Source: Spongilla lacustris
Lineage: Eukaryota > Porifera > Demospongiae > Spongillida > Spongillidae
Direction of reading: 5' to 3'
Assembly: GCA_949361645.1 (NCBI GenBank)
Contig: OX442416.1
Location: 1,244,887-1,308,886, forward strand
DNA: 64,000 nt
Position numbers and translations under genes: made by a program
The notes under the pieces: model-generated
What the model was told of the DNA's origin: nothing
Database searches by the model: none
Seen by the model: only the letters and a program-made list of their open reading frames with translations
Shown: positions 1-11,636 of the stretch, piece after piece
Position numbering within the stretch: position 1 is the first letter of the stretch
How the letters are laid out: each line of letters starts with the position of its first letter

Positions 1-3000
1 CTCAAGATGACATCCCACTGTAATATTGTTTCCTTGGCAGCTATATTGAATCATTTTAATAGCAGCTTTCAACCTCAACTTCACTGTCACGCATTTTAAG
101 TATATGTGCATCCTTTATTTAAGTTAGAATTTGCAAGTCCCTGTTTGGTCATCCAGTTTGAAGAAAGATGTTTTGTGGTTGCAAATGTCCAAAGGTATTT
201 AACCCACCAGGAATACAAACATGCTGGACTTCACTTTCTAATTGTGAGCAGAGACTTGCAGTTCTTGAGCTTGAATTTCTTTATCATCATTGATTTACGT
301 CTACTTTTTCAGATCTACTATGACCTGATTAACTGTCCAACAGAAAGCATCATTCAAAAATTGACTTATACATAGAGCATTCGTAGAAATTCTTCCCAGA
401 TAAGGTTTTCTGGAAATATACATAAAAATGTCAAACTGACTTCATTGCCTGATGACACAGTTACTGCTCTAAGCCGGCTGTACAATGTTTTAGCATGAAC
501 TTAAGGATTTACTAGGCATACTGTAAGTGCATGGTACCCCCCACAGCCGTGTATGTTTTTTTTTTGACAAAGAGCTATTTGTTGAGAAGCCTGCCCCAAT
601 CATTTGAGTAGACTACATATATGTCTGAAACATTAGTTAGGCTTAGCTACTTTGTAGTAGTCTGTTTAATAAGTAGCTATTATTTAGTGCATGTGTTATT
701 ATCATTGTATGACAAAAATAATAATCATTATATATTATAAGCTACTGTCAATAAAATAAGGTGCTTATAGGTATGTCATACATGTAGCTACCTACAACCA
801 GTGATGTGGATCACAAGGTGTTCACTGGTTAAGTGCAGTTCAGTATGGAGATGTCTAGGGTGTGGTGGGTGGTGGCATGTGTTTACTCTAAGATTGTAAC
901 TCAGTTGTAGTATTTCATGTGTATCAGTCGCCTGGCCACTATTGACGGGAAGGAGTTATATTTTTTAGCCACACCTTCATGAATTTACATTAATTTAGTC
1001 AACTGAAATGAGCTGGTCAACCACACCACTACCTCTTCTGTCCTGCATGGCTCTCCTATGATGAGAAAAATGCCATTCATCGTTTGTACATTGTACTGGA
1101 CTACAAAAGAAGGAAATTTCTATACTGAGCAAACCCTTTTATATTAAAAGTAATTTAACAATGTGTATAACACAAGCAGCATGTTCCTTATGTGGCATCA
1201 TAATGCTTATACATCATGTGACAGACAGCCATCTTCTTATTATGTCTGCCCACAACTGTTTTATGCATGACACAGTACATCTGTTGTTGCAGTTGAGCTT
1301 ACGCAAACATCATACTTGAACTGAAATTATTCTTCTTGTAAATCCAGTCGATATTTTTCTCTATATTGCCACGAGCTGGATACTTCCCTTTAGCCCTAAA
1401 AATCTTAGCAGCACCCTCTGGTGTGCCTATCACCACCATGGGTATCCCTATAGTGCAGGAACACAAACCATTCTAAACTTGTCTAGTAGCAGTATCCAAG
1501 AATACACATCTACATGTTCATAAAAAGTGATGGATGCATATACCTGTAGGATAGATAGATACCACATACAATCATAGTGAAATTAAATCTAGTTAGAACA
1601 TGATACCATTGGAAGACTAGTAACGATTGTTCTAACTGAGGTTCCACAGCTCTCAATTGAGGTATCGCAATGCCATTTAAAAAGTATATGTACATTCATA
1701 ATCATAGCTAGGTAACACAATAAATACATGGTTCACTGACCATTGGCAGGTCACTTGGGAACACAAAAGGCACCAGAAAAAGTACTTAAAAAATAATTAT
1801 ACATAGATATGGACTTCCAGCCTAGATTCTAGCATTTGAACTACCTATAGACATGCCATGTACCAATTAATTTGTGCATTGTGTTCTATGTCCAACCTGT
1901 GAATGGATCACACTATACAAAACTGTGACCACTTGACTACTCTATGCAACTACACATGCACTGTAAAAGTATCCAAGATAGTGATGCCATAATAAACATA
2001 GATACTCTTTAGAAGGTTCACAAGGTCAAATACAAATTATACATCAAATTTAGCTATCCCGTATTATAATCAGCCAATAGCTCATGTAGAGATATCAGGT
2101 TGTAATCAACTTTAGGAACTCAGTAGAGATACTTCAATTTACACATATGATATGTACATATATTTAAAATTCAAACAACTCCCAAAATACGCACAGAATT
2201 AATACTTTTGTTTAACCTGTATTTGAATTTGAATATTCATTATAAATAGAAATGCAGTTTTTATTGCATTCATTCATCTACTGTTGTTTGACGTGTCTAT
2301 CGTGCTAAATTTACCAATTGTCATTCTATCACACCCTTGGTTACACGATGCAAATAAACAGGTACTGTTCAAAATGCATTATGTACAGAATTTAATTGTC
2401 ACAGAAAAAAGTACGACAAATATAACTTTTTTTTGAACGTTTTTTGAAGCTTGATATGTGTGCTACTTCATAGATTCTATGGCAGTGTTTTTCCACTAAT
2501 TTGGTTTTGACATTTTACGGCCGAAAATGCACTGTACGTTTTCAAGATTTTGTCCATTAACTTTGCTATTCCCGCAACACGCGTCTGACAAATACCTATC
2601 GTTCCTAAGCTTGTGGAGCTAGCAATTTCCAAATCTTTTTTTATATGCTTAGTGCAAAAGACCTGTCTTAGTACCCTCTTCTTTTAACATGTTGCACTGA
2701 TCTTCCCAACACTGGTTGGTACTTTAAGTTGCTTTGCGATTTACCGCAATTACATCTTTTAGCAATGCAGCATTGATTGTATTTGACAATCGGCTTTGAA
2801 GAATTGCAAGAAAGTAAAAATATTTTCTGAATTAAAGGACGACGGTGGATTAAAGGTTGCCTTGCTACGCTACTTTGGTTAGGCTCCTGGACACACTGAT
2901 GAGTAGAGAATTGTTTTAAAAAGATGTTCAAGGTCGTCGCTTCATGATATGATACAACTCAATACTGACATGGTATAGTTTCTTACAGAAAGGGCAAACG

Positions 3001-4160
3001 ATTTTAACCTAGCGATGCAAATATGGTACGGGTTATGGCTTTACCGAACGTTTCACATAATCACAGTATACCAGGATGGTTAGATTGTTCACATGACGAC
3101 TGGACCTGTATAAGGGCTGTATTTATTTCTATACAGTACCTTGAACTGATGATTATTAATTATCAGTTCATGAATTAGCGATGCCAAAGGAAAGCGAAGA
3201 ATGCTCTATGCATAACAAAACAGCGACATGAATTCATTGCAGTTTCCAGTGCACGTAAATGTCCTTGATTACACTGACGCACTCATCAGGTGCGGTTACT
3301 CGTTAATTAAAATTGCTAGGGCAAACTGCATGCTGTTTGGACCCTCAACTACATTCATTATGGGAATGGTAGTAGCTTGCGGGCTGTGTACACGAATTTT
3401 GTACATTCTTTTTTTTTTTTTTAATGTGACACCTGCTGAGCTGCACGCACCTATATCTAATTTATTATATCATTTCCGCGCATATGTCCATGGATACAAG
3501 AGATGGTGTTGCGTCTACACTATTATATACCGGTACGGCAAACTCACCCATAGCCATAACCTTGACAATAGGGCCATACTTAAGCAGCAGTTGATAGAAG
3601 TACCCCTCCTCTCCAGCCTTTGGTAAATTATTTATCACATCGAACGTCGACCCAACTAATGGCAGACCTTTGGGTCCTGTCGATAAAACGTATGAGGGAG
3701 GTTCTAATCGCCTTCCAATTAGAGCTCTAGCAACTTACCTGGTATGTCAGAAAATGGTTTGAGGCCCGGAGCGACGCAGCGACAACCCCCGAAGGAAATA
3801 TCGGCCGTGACGAACGTGACTGTACACTAACCATGCCATTTTGCAACTTTTCCTTCTAGAGTCCCTACGAGTGCTGGATTATGCCACACTTTTTTTTTTT
3901 AATTAAGCTCAGTACCAGTACGACTTATTACCGCTGATGTCACGCATGCACGATTATTGCTCCGCGGATCACTTTTGGGGGTATTGCGGTCTTAGTATGG
4001 GGATAGGGCCAAACATTTGTTTATAACTCCACTTCCGTAATACCCACGTGCTTTTCCCTTTTGGAATCTCTAGCTCTTAAGAGGTCCATTGTTGTTCTTT
4101 GGGAGTTTGTTTGGTGTTTCCGTGTTGAAGTTTAAAGCAGAGGGTGCCATCAAAACCGGC
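1..4160. other. no supported gene (AT-rich intergenic)
   Basis: I find no exon with a recognisable domain or convincing splice context here. Short open frames at 106-375 and 3228-3626 look like chance frames: they have no hydropathy or motif pattern I recognise and contain homopolymer runs such as the T-run near 3411-3422. Composition is AT-rich with scattered poly-T tracts. Confidence 0.5.
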
Positions 4161-4168
4161 TGTTTAAG

Positions 4169-4400
4169 ATGTGTGATTCAATTTCTGTCGAAGTTGAGCT
4201 CACGGAGGACGATATACCTGGAGCATACATGTAAAGTGCTAGTCTGGCGTAGCCACACCCTTGCGTATCCACCTATGGCTATGTGGATACGCAAGGGTGT
4301 ACTAGTAAAGGGCCAGAACTGGTTAGAATGTCGAGGTGCATCGCGGAATGGAAACAAGGCAGCACTAATCGAGCGCGTTAATGACTACTGGTTCTGCTAA
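4169..4400 (+). pseudogene. SAP-domain-type transposon ORF remnant, interrupted
   Basis: The ATG at 4169 opens a short acidic frame containing ELTEDDIPGA and stops at about 4232. After a palindromic insert the frame resumes at about 4309 with WLECRGASRNGNKAALIERV, a SAP-like helix-extended-helix signature (Leu, Arg-Gly, Lys-Ala, Leu, Arg-Val spacing). From family knowledge, acidic leader plus SAP is typical of N-termini of multi-copy transposon-derived ORFs in sponges and cnidarians. No further domain follows before the stop at 4398-4400, so this is a decayed N-terminal fragment. Identification rests on a short motif only. Confidence 0.4.
4255..4300. repeat. perfect hairpin insert inside the SAP ORF
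   Basis: The 18 bases at 4255-4272 and those at 4283-4300 are exact reverse complements, with a 10-base loop at 4273-4282. The hairpin sits in a larger insert (about 4232-4308) bounded by ctagt/actag sequences, and it separates two halves of what reads as one coding region. It looks like a very small foldback or MITE-type insertion. Confidence 0.7.
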
Positions 4401-4860
4401 GCGCGGCTCGTTGACCCAGATATATAGTGGGATTCATCTTGAATTGAAGAAAAGGCGTTTGGAACTTTGGCTGTTTTTAGAGGTACGAGCAGCTGTTGGC
4501 AACCACGAAAAGCTACAGTGACTGGTCCCTCGGTTTGGTTGACATTCCCAAGCTGAGGTATTCACAGATCTATATGACTATCTTTTGCTCACGGCTGTTT
4601 CATTTCCATTAAACCTGTGACAAAAAGGCTACGCCCCGTGATACGAAATTTTTTCATAGCAACGGGCCTAATTACGACCTTAGCAACCAAGATGGGCTTA
4701 AAGATGCTCCCTTTTACCACGAGGACTGTTTTGAACTCTTCTTTTGACTTCGGATCCTACTTCTATATTGTCTGGCGCTCTGAACAATGTGAGTTAATGC
4801 CAATTATATTCGGTGGATAATATGTTACACGCTCGCGAATTCTGTGTGTGTTGTTTGAGG

Positions 4861-5049
4861 TCAAGTGATGCACATTGCTCTGGTACTTTTTCCGCCCTTA
4901 TGAAGTACCTTGAAACTTTTACAATATAACTGAGATAGTCTTGGCTGTAAGATTTTCAATAAAACTCGTGGTGCCGCGTTGCCTAACTCACGCAGTAGGC
5001 GTTTGGAATATTGCAATATTTCCTCGATGTTTGACGCCATTGACCTCAC
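4861..5049 (-). pseudogene. fragment of a dispersed ORF family (AAPRV...KGGK)
   Basis: The minus-strand frame contains LGNAAPRVLLKIL and then LHKGGKS. A related but frame-broken copy lies on the plus strand at about 6530-6650, sharing the gcggcaccacgag stretch and the ataagggcggaaaa stretch (encoding KGGKK). I do not recognise the family. Two degenerate copies in opposite orientation suggest a multi-copy, probably mobile-element-derived ORF. Confidence 0.25.
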
Positions 5050-5580
5050 CTACATGTACCTAGCTTAACCTGGCTTGCCTGAATCACGATGCCATGCATT
5101 TCAAAATTTTAGCCCACCATCAACACTCTTGAATCAATTTGGTTGTGCTGTCTAGTGAAGAAACATGAGAATAAATATGGTATTAGTACGCATTGCATCT
5201 ACGTAAGCTTAAGTTTAGGAGGTGTGGCAGTCTGAATTTGAAGAGAGACCGTTAAGTAGTGTTCCTTCATAATGCACTTCAGCCTGTCTATTGGATCAGG
5301 GATGGTTTTATACGTAGTTGCAAGGCTGTTGAACTAGGAGTGGATAGACTCGGCCCCCTGCTCACCCCTCAACCCACATCCAGCGAGGTGGGAACAAATG
5401 CAATCCAACATGTAGGATGTGCTCTTTTATAGTTCTTCTGGCACCTTTGAACTTGGCATCAAATTAAAATAAAAATGCAATGAAGTTCTGTGTTAGTGTG
5501 AGATCAGTTGTTTCTGAGCATGTGCGTGTGTGTGGTGTGTACATGTGTGTGAAATTGCCTGCTTAAAACGAAGTTCTGTG

Positions 5581-6459
5581 TTAGTGTGAGACTGCTTCTA
5601 AGCATGTGCTAGTTTGATACAGAAACTTGTATGTACTTATTGCTCCTCTCGTAGGTGGTTGGATTGTGCTGTTTTGAAGAAGTTCATGTAGAACTTGTGC
5701 TGCTATCATGGCTTGTTGTGCTGATGGCAATGGAGTGTGTTGTAAGCTCAAGCCATAACATCTGTCCCACAAGATGTACAATGCACCATTATGTAATGAT
5801 AAGCTCTGGAGGCTGTATGAGCTCGGCGGGCTGAAGACTGGTGACTGAATAGCAGCAGGGGCACTTGAGTGTACAGTGACACGAATCCACTCCTTAAGAC
5901 ACAAGCTACAAATGGCATAGGCATGGCATGGTAGTTCTATAGGTTGATGTAGCATGTACAAACAAATTGGACACTTAACTGCGTCTACCATTGACAATAT
6001 CTGTTTTGTCAGTTGACACAGAAAGCACCAGTACTTTGGTGATAATAGCAGGTGGTCTATCACAGTTGTGATGCCTGTTGGTGTGTACCATAGCTGCTAT
6101 ACTGGTTTACATGCCTACAGAATAACATGTTAAGCTACATGAATCTGTACCTTACAAGTGTCAGCAGTGTATGTGAACCAGTTATATGGCTGCTCTTGAC
6201 ACTTGTATTGGTTCTTACACCTGCACCCTCAACATTGTCTTATGGCACAAATGTGCAGAACAATTGTGGGTGGATCTCCTCCTGGTCTGTTGAGACACTG
6301 AGACCAAAGACTATCAGTATAGGTGCTGCACTGGTATCAGTGGTATGTATATGTAGGCTCTGGCTTTAGTGGTTTGCCCTTGGCTTTGACTCCTCTATGA
6401 GGTTTGCATCCACATACGATGCAGAGATCCGCCGATCGGCATTTGTGGTGGGATTCCAT
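5581..6459 (-). pseudogene. RAG1 N-terminus/RING-like gene, decayed copy 1
   Basis: Exon 1 (about 6459-6151) begins MESHHKCRSADLCIVCG, a zinc-binding CxxC start. It continues, after frame breaks, with VSTDQEEIHPQLFC and a Trp-rich segment ending at a Cys just before a donor (AAG|gtacag). Exon 2 (about 6074-5581) reads WCFLCQ, then KCPICLYMLHQPIELPC followed by CHAYAICSLC. This order (CxxC, HPxxxC, W...C, then a C3HC4-like RING with PIELxC) is the arrangement of the RAG1 N-terminal zinc region and RING/dimerisation domain. No catalytic core is present. In-frame stops (for example after TYTYH in exon 1, and after HPQLFCTFVP) make it a pseudogene. The final CxxC of the RING is missing. Possible derivation: N-RAG-type elements known from invertebrates. 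Confidence 0.5.
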
Positions 6460-7630
6460 AGCTATTTATGAGGTGGTGCGCATTATTCATGAAGCGGATG
6501 GTGTGTTATTATGTATTTCTGTGAGTGACAGGAACTGCGGCACCACGAGTAAAACACATATTCCTACGTGAAAAAGATTGATTGTTCTACTTCTGCGTCT
6601 TTTGGTACCACTTATAAGGGCGGAAAAAAAGATACGAAGGCCAGACTGAATGCGCCACTTGGTGAGTACAATATGCGCGTGGCAAAGTGTAGAATCACGC
6701 TACGCGTTGGGACATGCGTTTAAGTGAAAATAAAAAAACAAACTAGTTTTACTAGTTAGAAATGGGTTTAAGATGTGCATTACTGCTACAAGTTTTGCAT
6801 TTTTGATGGGTGAACTTTTAATGAGATGGCGGCTAGCCATGATTGACTTGAACCGTAAATGATGTCAGTGTGTTCTATTTATAAGCCTTTTGTCCACTCG
6901 AAACAGCCGTGCACGGCTGTTTCAGGCCCATTCAACGTTGGACAATAAGACCTACGCCCTGAAATATTGAAACGATTACATCATCAAACATGACCTCAAC
7001 AAGGACTTTGTATCTTCGAGCTATATAAGGACTGCACTTGTAGTCCCGCCATTTAAAAGCCATTTTAGCGTACACATACCATTTTTCTATTCTTCGTGTG
7101 AATTGCAAGGCACAACTCTGTACCGTCTGTTAGCTATAGCGCTCGCCACGAGAGTACCGCGATTAGATATCCTTCACAAAGATCGGAACACTAGACTACC
7201 GCCAATTTTCCTGGATGAAAACAAGACGTGGATAGATGGTGGAGAGTGGAGGCTACCTTGAAAGCCAAACAACTAAGTGCGGCCTGCAGAAATGACAGCG
7301 CTACAAGTCATCAAACATAGGTGATTTGACACATATTAAAAGTGATTTTTCATACCATGTATAGCATAGGTGATACATATTTGCGTCTTTTTGTTACTAC
7401 TGGTATTGCTGCGATATTTTGTGATATTCCTACATTACACACTGGTAATACTGCAACTTTTCCTGTATTGATGCATATGTCCTTGGCTGCCAGTGCATTG
7501 AATTTGACATGTATATGGATTTGCTCCTTGTTTTCCAAGGAGACCAAATCCAACATACCACTTATGTACCCAAGCAACATTGTGGTCGTCAAGAAAATGC
7601 ATTAATACTGGGATAGTGGCTTTGGGAAAT

Positions 7631-7686
<56 letters not shown>

Positions 7687-9150
7687 TCTTATGACTTCTC
7701 TGTATGTGATGTCATCCTGTCAGTGATAATCATGTGCACGTGCTCTTCCTTGTGTTGGACAGGTTCTAAGGACTTGTTGATGACATGCGTCTCAGGACAT
7801 CTACCATCTCCTCTCCTCAGTAGGAGATGGTGTGCCTACATGTCCCTGGAACAGGCTGCAAAATGGATGAATCTATTGCCCGAGATGTTCAATCCCAAGG
7901 TGGAAGCAGGGTCATGATGCAGCTGTGCTGTGTCATAACAACAGGGACACTGTACCTCTGCTGACACACTGTGCAGGGGCAGGTTGAGAACGTTCAGGCA
8001 CAGAGATCTGACAAATTCAAAACAGCGGGTAGGGGGTAAATGATGTCAGTGTACTAGCACCACCATCTTTAGCTATGTGAATGATATTGGATGGCCTTCC
8101 CACTTGCTGAGTGGATATGAAGTGTTCATACCTTATATATGTATGAATTTAAATACATTTTGATTTGAATGCCATCATATTGGGTCCGGGTGCAAACATC
8201 TCACCATGCAAGATTAACTCCTATGTGTTTGCCACTGAAATGCAGTCACACATGCTGCCTTTTAAAGGGAATCCTTGCAGGAGCTACAAAAGCTTTGTGG
8301 GTACACCATTGCATCCTCCTCAGTTCAAAATGCCATACCAAACACCTTCTACAAGGCCTGAGTATATGCCTCACACTGTTATGTGGTGTCTTTTTAGTTT
8401 CCCCTTCAGTCATGCACCCTCTGCAGTGCAACTGACCTTGGTGGTGGTGGGAATCCATTCAACCTATACAACTCCGCATCATTATTCATAGAAAACAAGC
8501 AGACTGTTTAGGCCGAAAAGTGCCGGCCGCACTTAGTTAATGACATACACCTTTCACCTGAAGTGTTAACATTGCCTCTATGTCGAATTTACCAGTGGGA
8601 AAATTGGCGGCTCGATGCAACTCGCGCTTTTTTAACACATGCTCGAGATGACGTAACGGCGTATGCTTATGAAAACGAGGCCAGTGTATTATTGGAAAGC
8701 GTAGTATTAATAGTTCACATGTGTGTGTTATAGAGAAATGATTGCTGGTACTAATGCATCAGCGTATAATAGCACCAGGTGTAAGCTTCAAGCAAGCCAT
8801 GCTGTTAAACATTGCATAGCGATAATGAGGCTATCCGCCATCATTTGTAAATCATATACCGTAACGCTCTAATTATCAAACTAATTGTCCAGCTCGAAAC
8901 AGCCGTGCGTGGCTAGTAAAGCAATTAGTGCTGATGAATGGGAGCTCTAATAGTAGTCTCGTACCCAGACCCAAATGTAGAGTGCTAGGGGTAATTAAGA
9001 CGAATTTTGCACTTAGTTGCAATATAAGCAGAGATCATATATCTTACTCGCTAAAGGTGTTTGGTGTCTGTTTTTTGCTCCAATACAATTGATTACCAAT
9101 TACCAGGTACTGTATAGCCTATTTGTATAAAAAATCTGTATTACGTAAAA
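6460..9150. other. no supported gene; dispersed repeats and a (TG)n tract
   Basis: Contains a (TG)n microsatellite at 7633-7681, a dispersed-repeat end near 8893, and short frames (7684-7917, 8165-8491) without recognisable domains or splice structure. A coding-like stretch at about 7139-7258 on the plus strand, containing RLDILHKDRNTRLPPIFLDE, is open but I cannot connect it to a family. Confidence 0.4.
6900..6923. repeat. 24-bp perfect palindrome, junction of dispersed repeats
   Basis: gaaacagccgtg at 6900-6911 is followed immediately by its reverse complement at 6912-6923. Related ends (cacggctgtttca or aaacagccgtg) occur near 4588, 8893, 54398 and 56153, usually followed or preceded by a partly conserved stretch with ttggacaat.gg and tacgccc. 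The palindrome looks like two copies of one repeat end meeting head to head. Confidence 0.5.
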
Positions 9151-9158
9151 GATATTAG

Positions 9159-9262
9159 AGAAAATGCGAGTGGGAAATCCACCTGCATTGGAAGCATTGT
9201 TGAAAAGAAGTGAGATCATTTTCAAACAGGAGTTAGGGAAAATGAAAGATATCAAGGCCAAG
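9159..9262 (+). CDS. orphan exon candidate with start codon
   Basis: After a possible acceptor (gatattag|ag) an ATG at 9164 opens 33 codons, beginning MRVGNPPALEALLKRSE and ending KMKDIKAK. The frame closes exactly on a good donor (AAG|gtaaga at 9262/9263). The peptide is charged and helix-like with no recognised domain. A possible partner is the exon at 12749-12870, but the phases do not match (phase 0 against 2), so no gene is assembled. It may be a gene fragment or chance. Confidence 0.25.
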
Positions 9263-9370
9263 GTAAGAGTCAGGTAAGACGCAAAGGCGAAGTTTTTCAA
9301 ACCAAGATCAGTGTACCGTACTTGTGCTCATACTGATGTTACACTTCAATAATATGTGTCTGCATATTCT

Positions 9371-9936
9371 TCACATGCAGACTCCCTGTGGAGGTCCACA
9401 TGATGTCATACCAGATGATGTCGCACCAGATGATGTCGCACCAGATGATGTCGCACCAGATGATGTCGCACCAGATGATGTCGCACCAGATGATGTCGCA
9501 ACAGATGATGTCATACCTGATGATGTCGTACCTGATGATGATGTGGAGACTGTGCTTGGCATGTTGGCTGGTGATGGTGACAGAAAGTGTGTAAAGAATA
9601 AATCAAACTAAAATGGCAATAAACAGGATGAAGGAAGTGCGATATCATGCAGTGAGCATTAAATGGAACTCTGACACATGCAGCAGTGTGTGCACATTTT
9701 TGTATACTGTACACATTACCTGTACAGTTGTTAACGACTCCTGTGTGAATGTTCTGGTAGATGCTGATTTAAAAGATGTGGATAGTTAGCTTGGTGTGGT
9801 AGGTTACTTCATACAAACTCACCCATTGGGCATTGATGCTGAACCATTGTAGGTGGTGGGCACAATAGAAAACACTACACACTGTGACATAGAAGTGTTC
9901 AATGCACAGTATGGATCCTGGGAGCCCACACAGGTA
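9371..9936 (-). pseudogene. partial semaphorin copy C: PSI exon, linker exon, stalk exon
   Basis: Three exons match the last three of gene B in length and phase. They are PSI (9936-9823, 114 nt), linker (9763-9720, 44 nt) and stalk (9567-9371). The PSI exon keeps TCVGSQDPYC, but the following Val-Trp has become Ala-Leu. The stalk exon repeats TSSGA/TSSGM pentads and then stops after a short GPPQGVCM end, so the transmembrane helix and tail of gene B are missing. No Sema exons lie upstream (10-11 kb). This is a recent duplication of the 3' end of gene B, most likely a non-functional fragment. Confidence 0.75.
9400..9545. repeat. 15-bp minisatellite (accagatgatgtcgc)
   Basis: About nine tandem copies of a 15-bp unit. 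Read on the minus strand it encodes the T-S-S-G-A/V/M pentads of the semaphorin stalk, so this is coding repeat in origin (copy C). The homologous array in gene B is at 14316-14445. Confidence 0.85.
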
Positions 9937-10050
9937 CTGCAAAAGTTGTGATGAATACTCAAGTGTCTGAATACATACAATAAAGCTGCGAGATAATTTT
10001 AAAAGTGTGGTGTTCTAGATCTATTCGATGATAACTATGGAGGTAGGTTG

Positions 10051-10082
10051 TGTGCATGTGTGTGTGTGTGTGTGTGTGTGTG

Positions 10083-10137
<55 letters not shown>

Positions 10138-10271
10138 CTGCACTCTAGTTTCCCCCCTTGTTAGGAAGGAACATACACCCCTATTTCAGGCACCCAGCAA
10201 AAGGTAACGTTCTTGCCCAAGATCTTGAGCAAGAGCTGGGGCAAGACTTGCACAAGACTTGTCCAAGGCCT

Positions 10272-10300
<29 letters not shown>
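10051..10300. repeat. (TG)n tract followed by poly-C run
   Basis: A (TG)n tract at about 10051-10138 and a poly-C/poly-A junction at about 10270-10310. The TG tract is part of the duplication shared with 14934-15095. Further G-runs at about 10543-10568 and 11117-11132 have no coding sense. Confidence 0.85.
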
Positions 10301-10304
<4 letters not shown>

Positions 10305-11636
10305 AAAAAAACGGATCGAGAGTGGTGCTCTCTGCCCGAACAGTGCCCTTGACCCACTTGGCCATCATGCTGCAACATGCAGACGTGGAGGTGATATTAT
10401 TCGGAGGCATAATAAATTGAGGCACATGCATGCATATTGGTGAAGTCTTCAGTCGAACCTACACATCCATGTTGAGGCTGCTTCTGGATGATCGATAGCC
10501 CCATTCTTGGCCATGCAGCTGACATTTGATTTTAGTTTTTGACTGGGGGGGGGGGGGGGGGGGGGGGGTATGGGAAGCATGCTGCTCTGTACCTGTCTAT
10601 AGCTTCACCACTTAAAGCAAACATTTTACCGGAAGTGGCATGGGTGTGACAGCTGGTGGCAGAAATAGGCTGGGGTGGGCTTGTGAACCAATTGCTGTCG
10701 AATCCTACTATACCAGGGGCAAATAACCACCAATAATAAACCCCGGGAGTGTTTTCCCGCCTTGCCTCACGTCTTGGTGTCCCATGCAACAAGTCCAATG
10801 CCACTTTCGATCTTTACAGCCGACTGAACCTTGCTTAAGCTAGAGATTTGCCAAGAGCAATCGGCTGATGCGTTTAGTTACATTTATACTTGTGTACATT
10901 CATAATTTTATATAGTCAATTATTATATCATTATTATCATTGACCAGTATTGTACAACAGAGAATGCAAGAATGCAAGAATACATGGACGCATACATTAT
11001 TATTATTTTTATACATACAGAGTAGTAAAATAATGCATGCTATTAATAAGCACACAAAATACACCAGAAGCTTGATCGGCCTGCTTAATGTCATCCTACT
11101 GTAGTTACGCTGTATTTGGGGGGGGGGGGGGAGAGCATTGAGCTAACGAGGTATTGATACTTGAAGAAACACATTTGTACCCTAATATATATTTTGAACC
11201 TGTTAGCATGGTTCCAATCTGTCTGTTAGAAGACTGAAGTGAGGGCACATTGTGTATAAGTTCAGTTTTGACAATGCCGGCGCCATTGAAGAAAGAAAAA
11301 ACAAAGAAGGAAAAAAATGAACAATCACTCTGATCTATCTGAACAGCTTCCTTTACGCTATTGTGGCATTATACATGTACATGTCCATTCTGTTTGTACA
11401 CGCAATGATACTGTGCAATACGTTGATTATTTTTTTGTGACCTATAATTATCACTTATAGTTGGTAGGAACGCACCGCAGCAGTTAGAAATAGCCAATAT
11501 ATCACTGCATGACAGGAGAACTATGCAGATTGACTCTGCAAATGAAGAATATACAGACGCATATCACTGAAGTCTCCATATACAGACATCTGCATACGGA
11601 CACTTCTGTAACAAATCTACTGAGTACAAAGTGCAA

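Larger units (their letters stand above)
9318..10262. repeat. segmental duplication, partner 14290-15217
   Basis: About 0.9 kb here matches 14290-15217 in the same orientation, including exons, intron sequence, the (TG)n tract and the aagatcttgagcaagagct stretch that follows it. Intron similarity as high as exon similarity argues for recent duplication. The edge at 9318-9382 is shared with a different place, 12687-12750, rather than with gene B. Confidence 0.75.
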
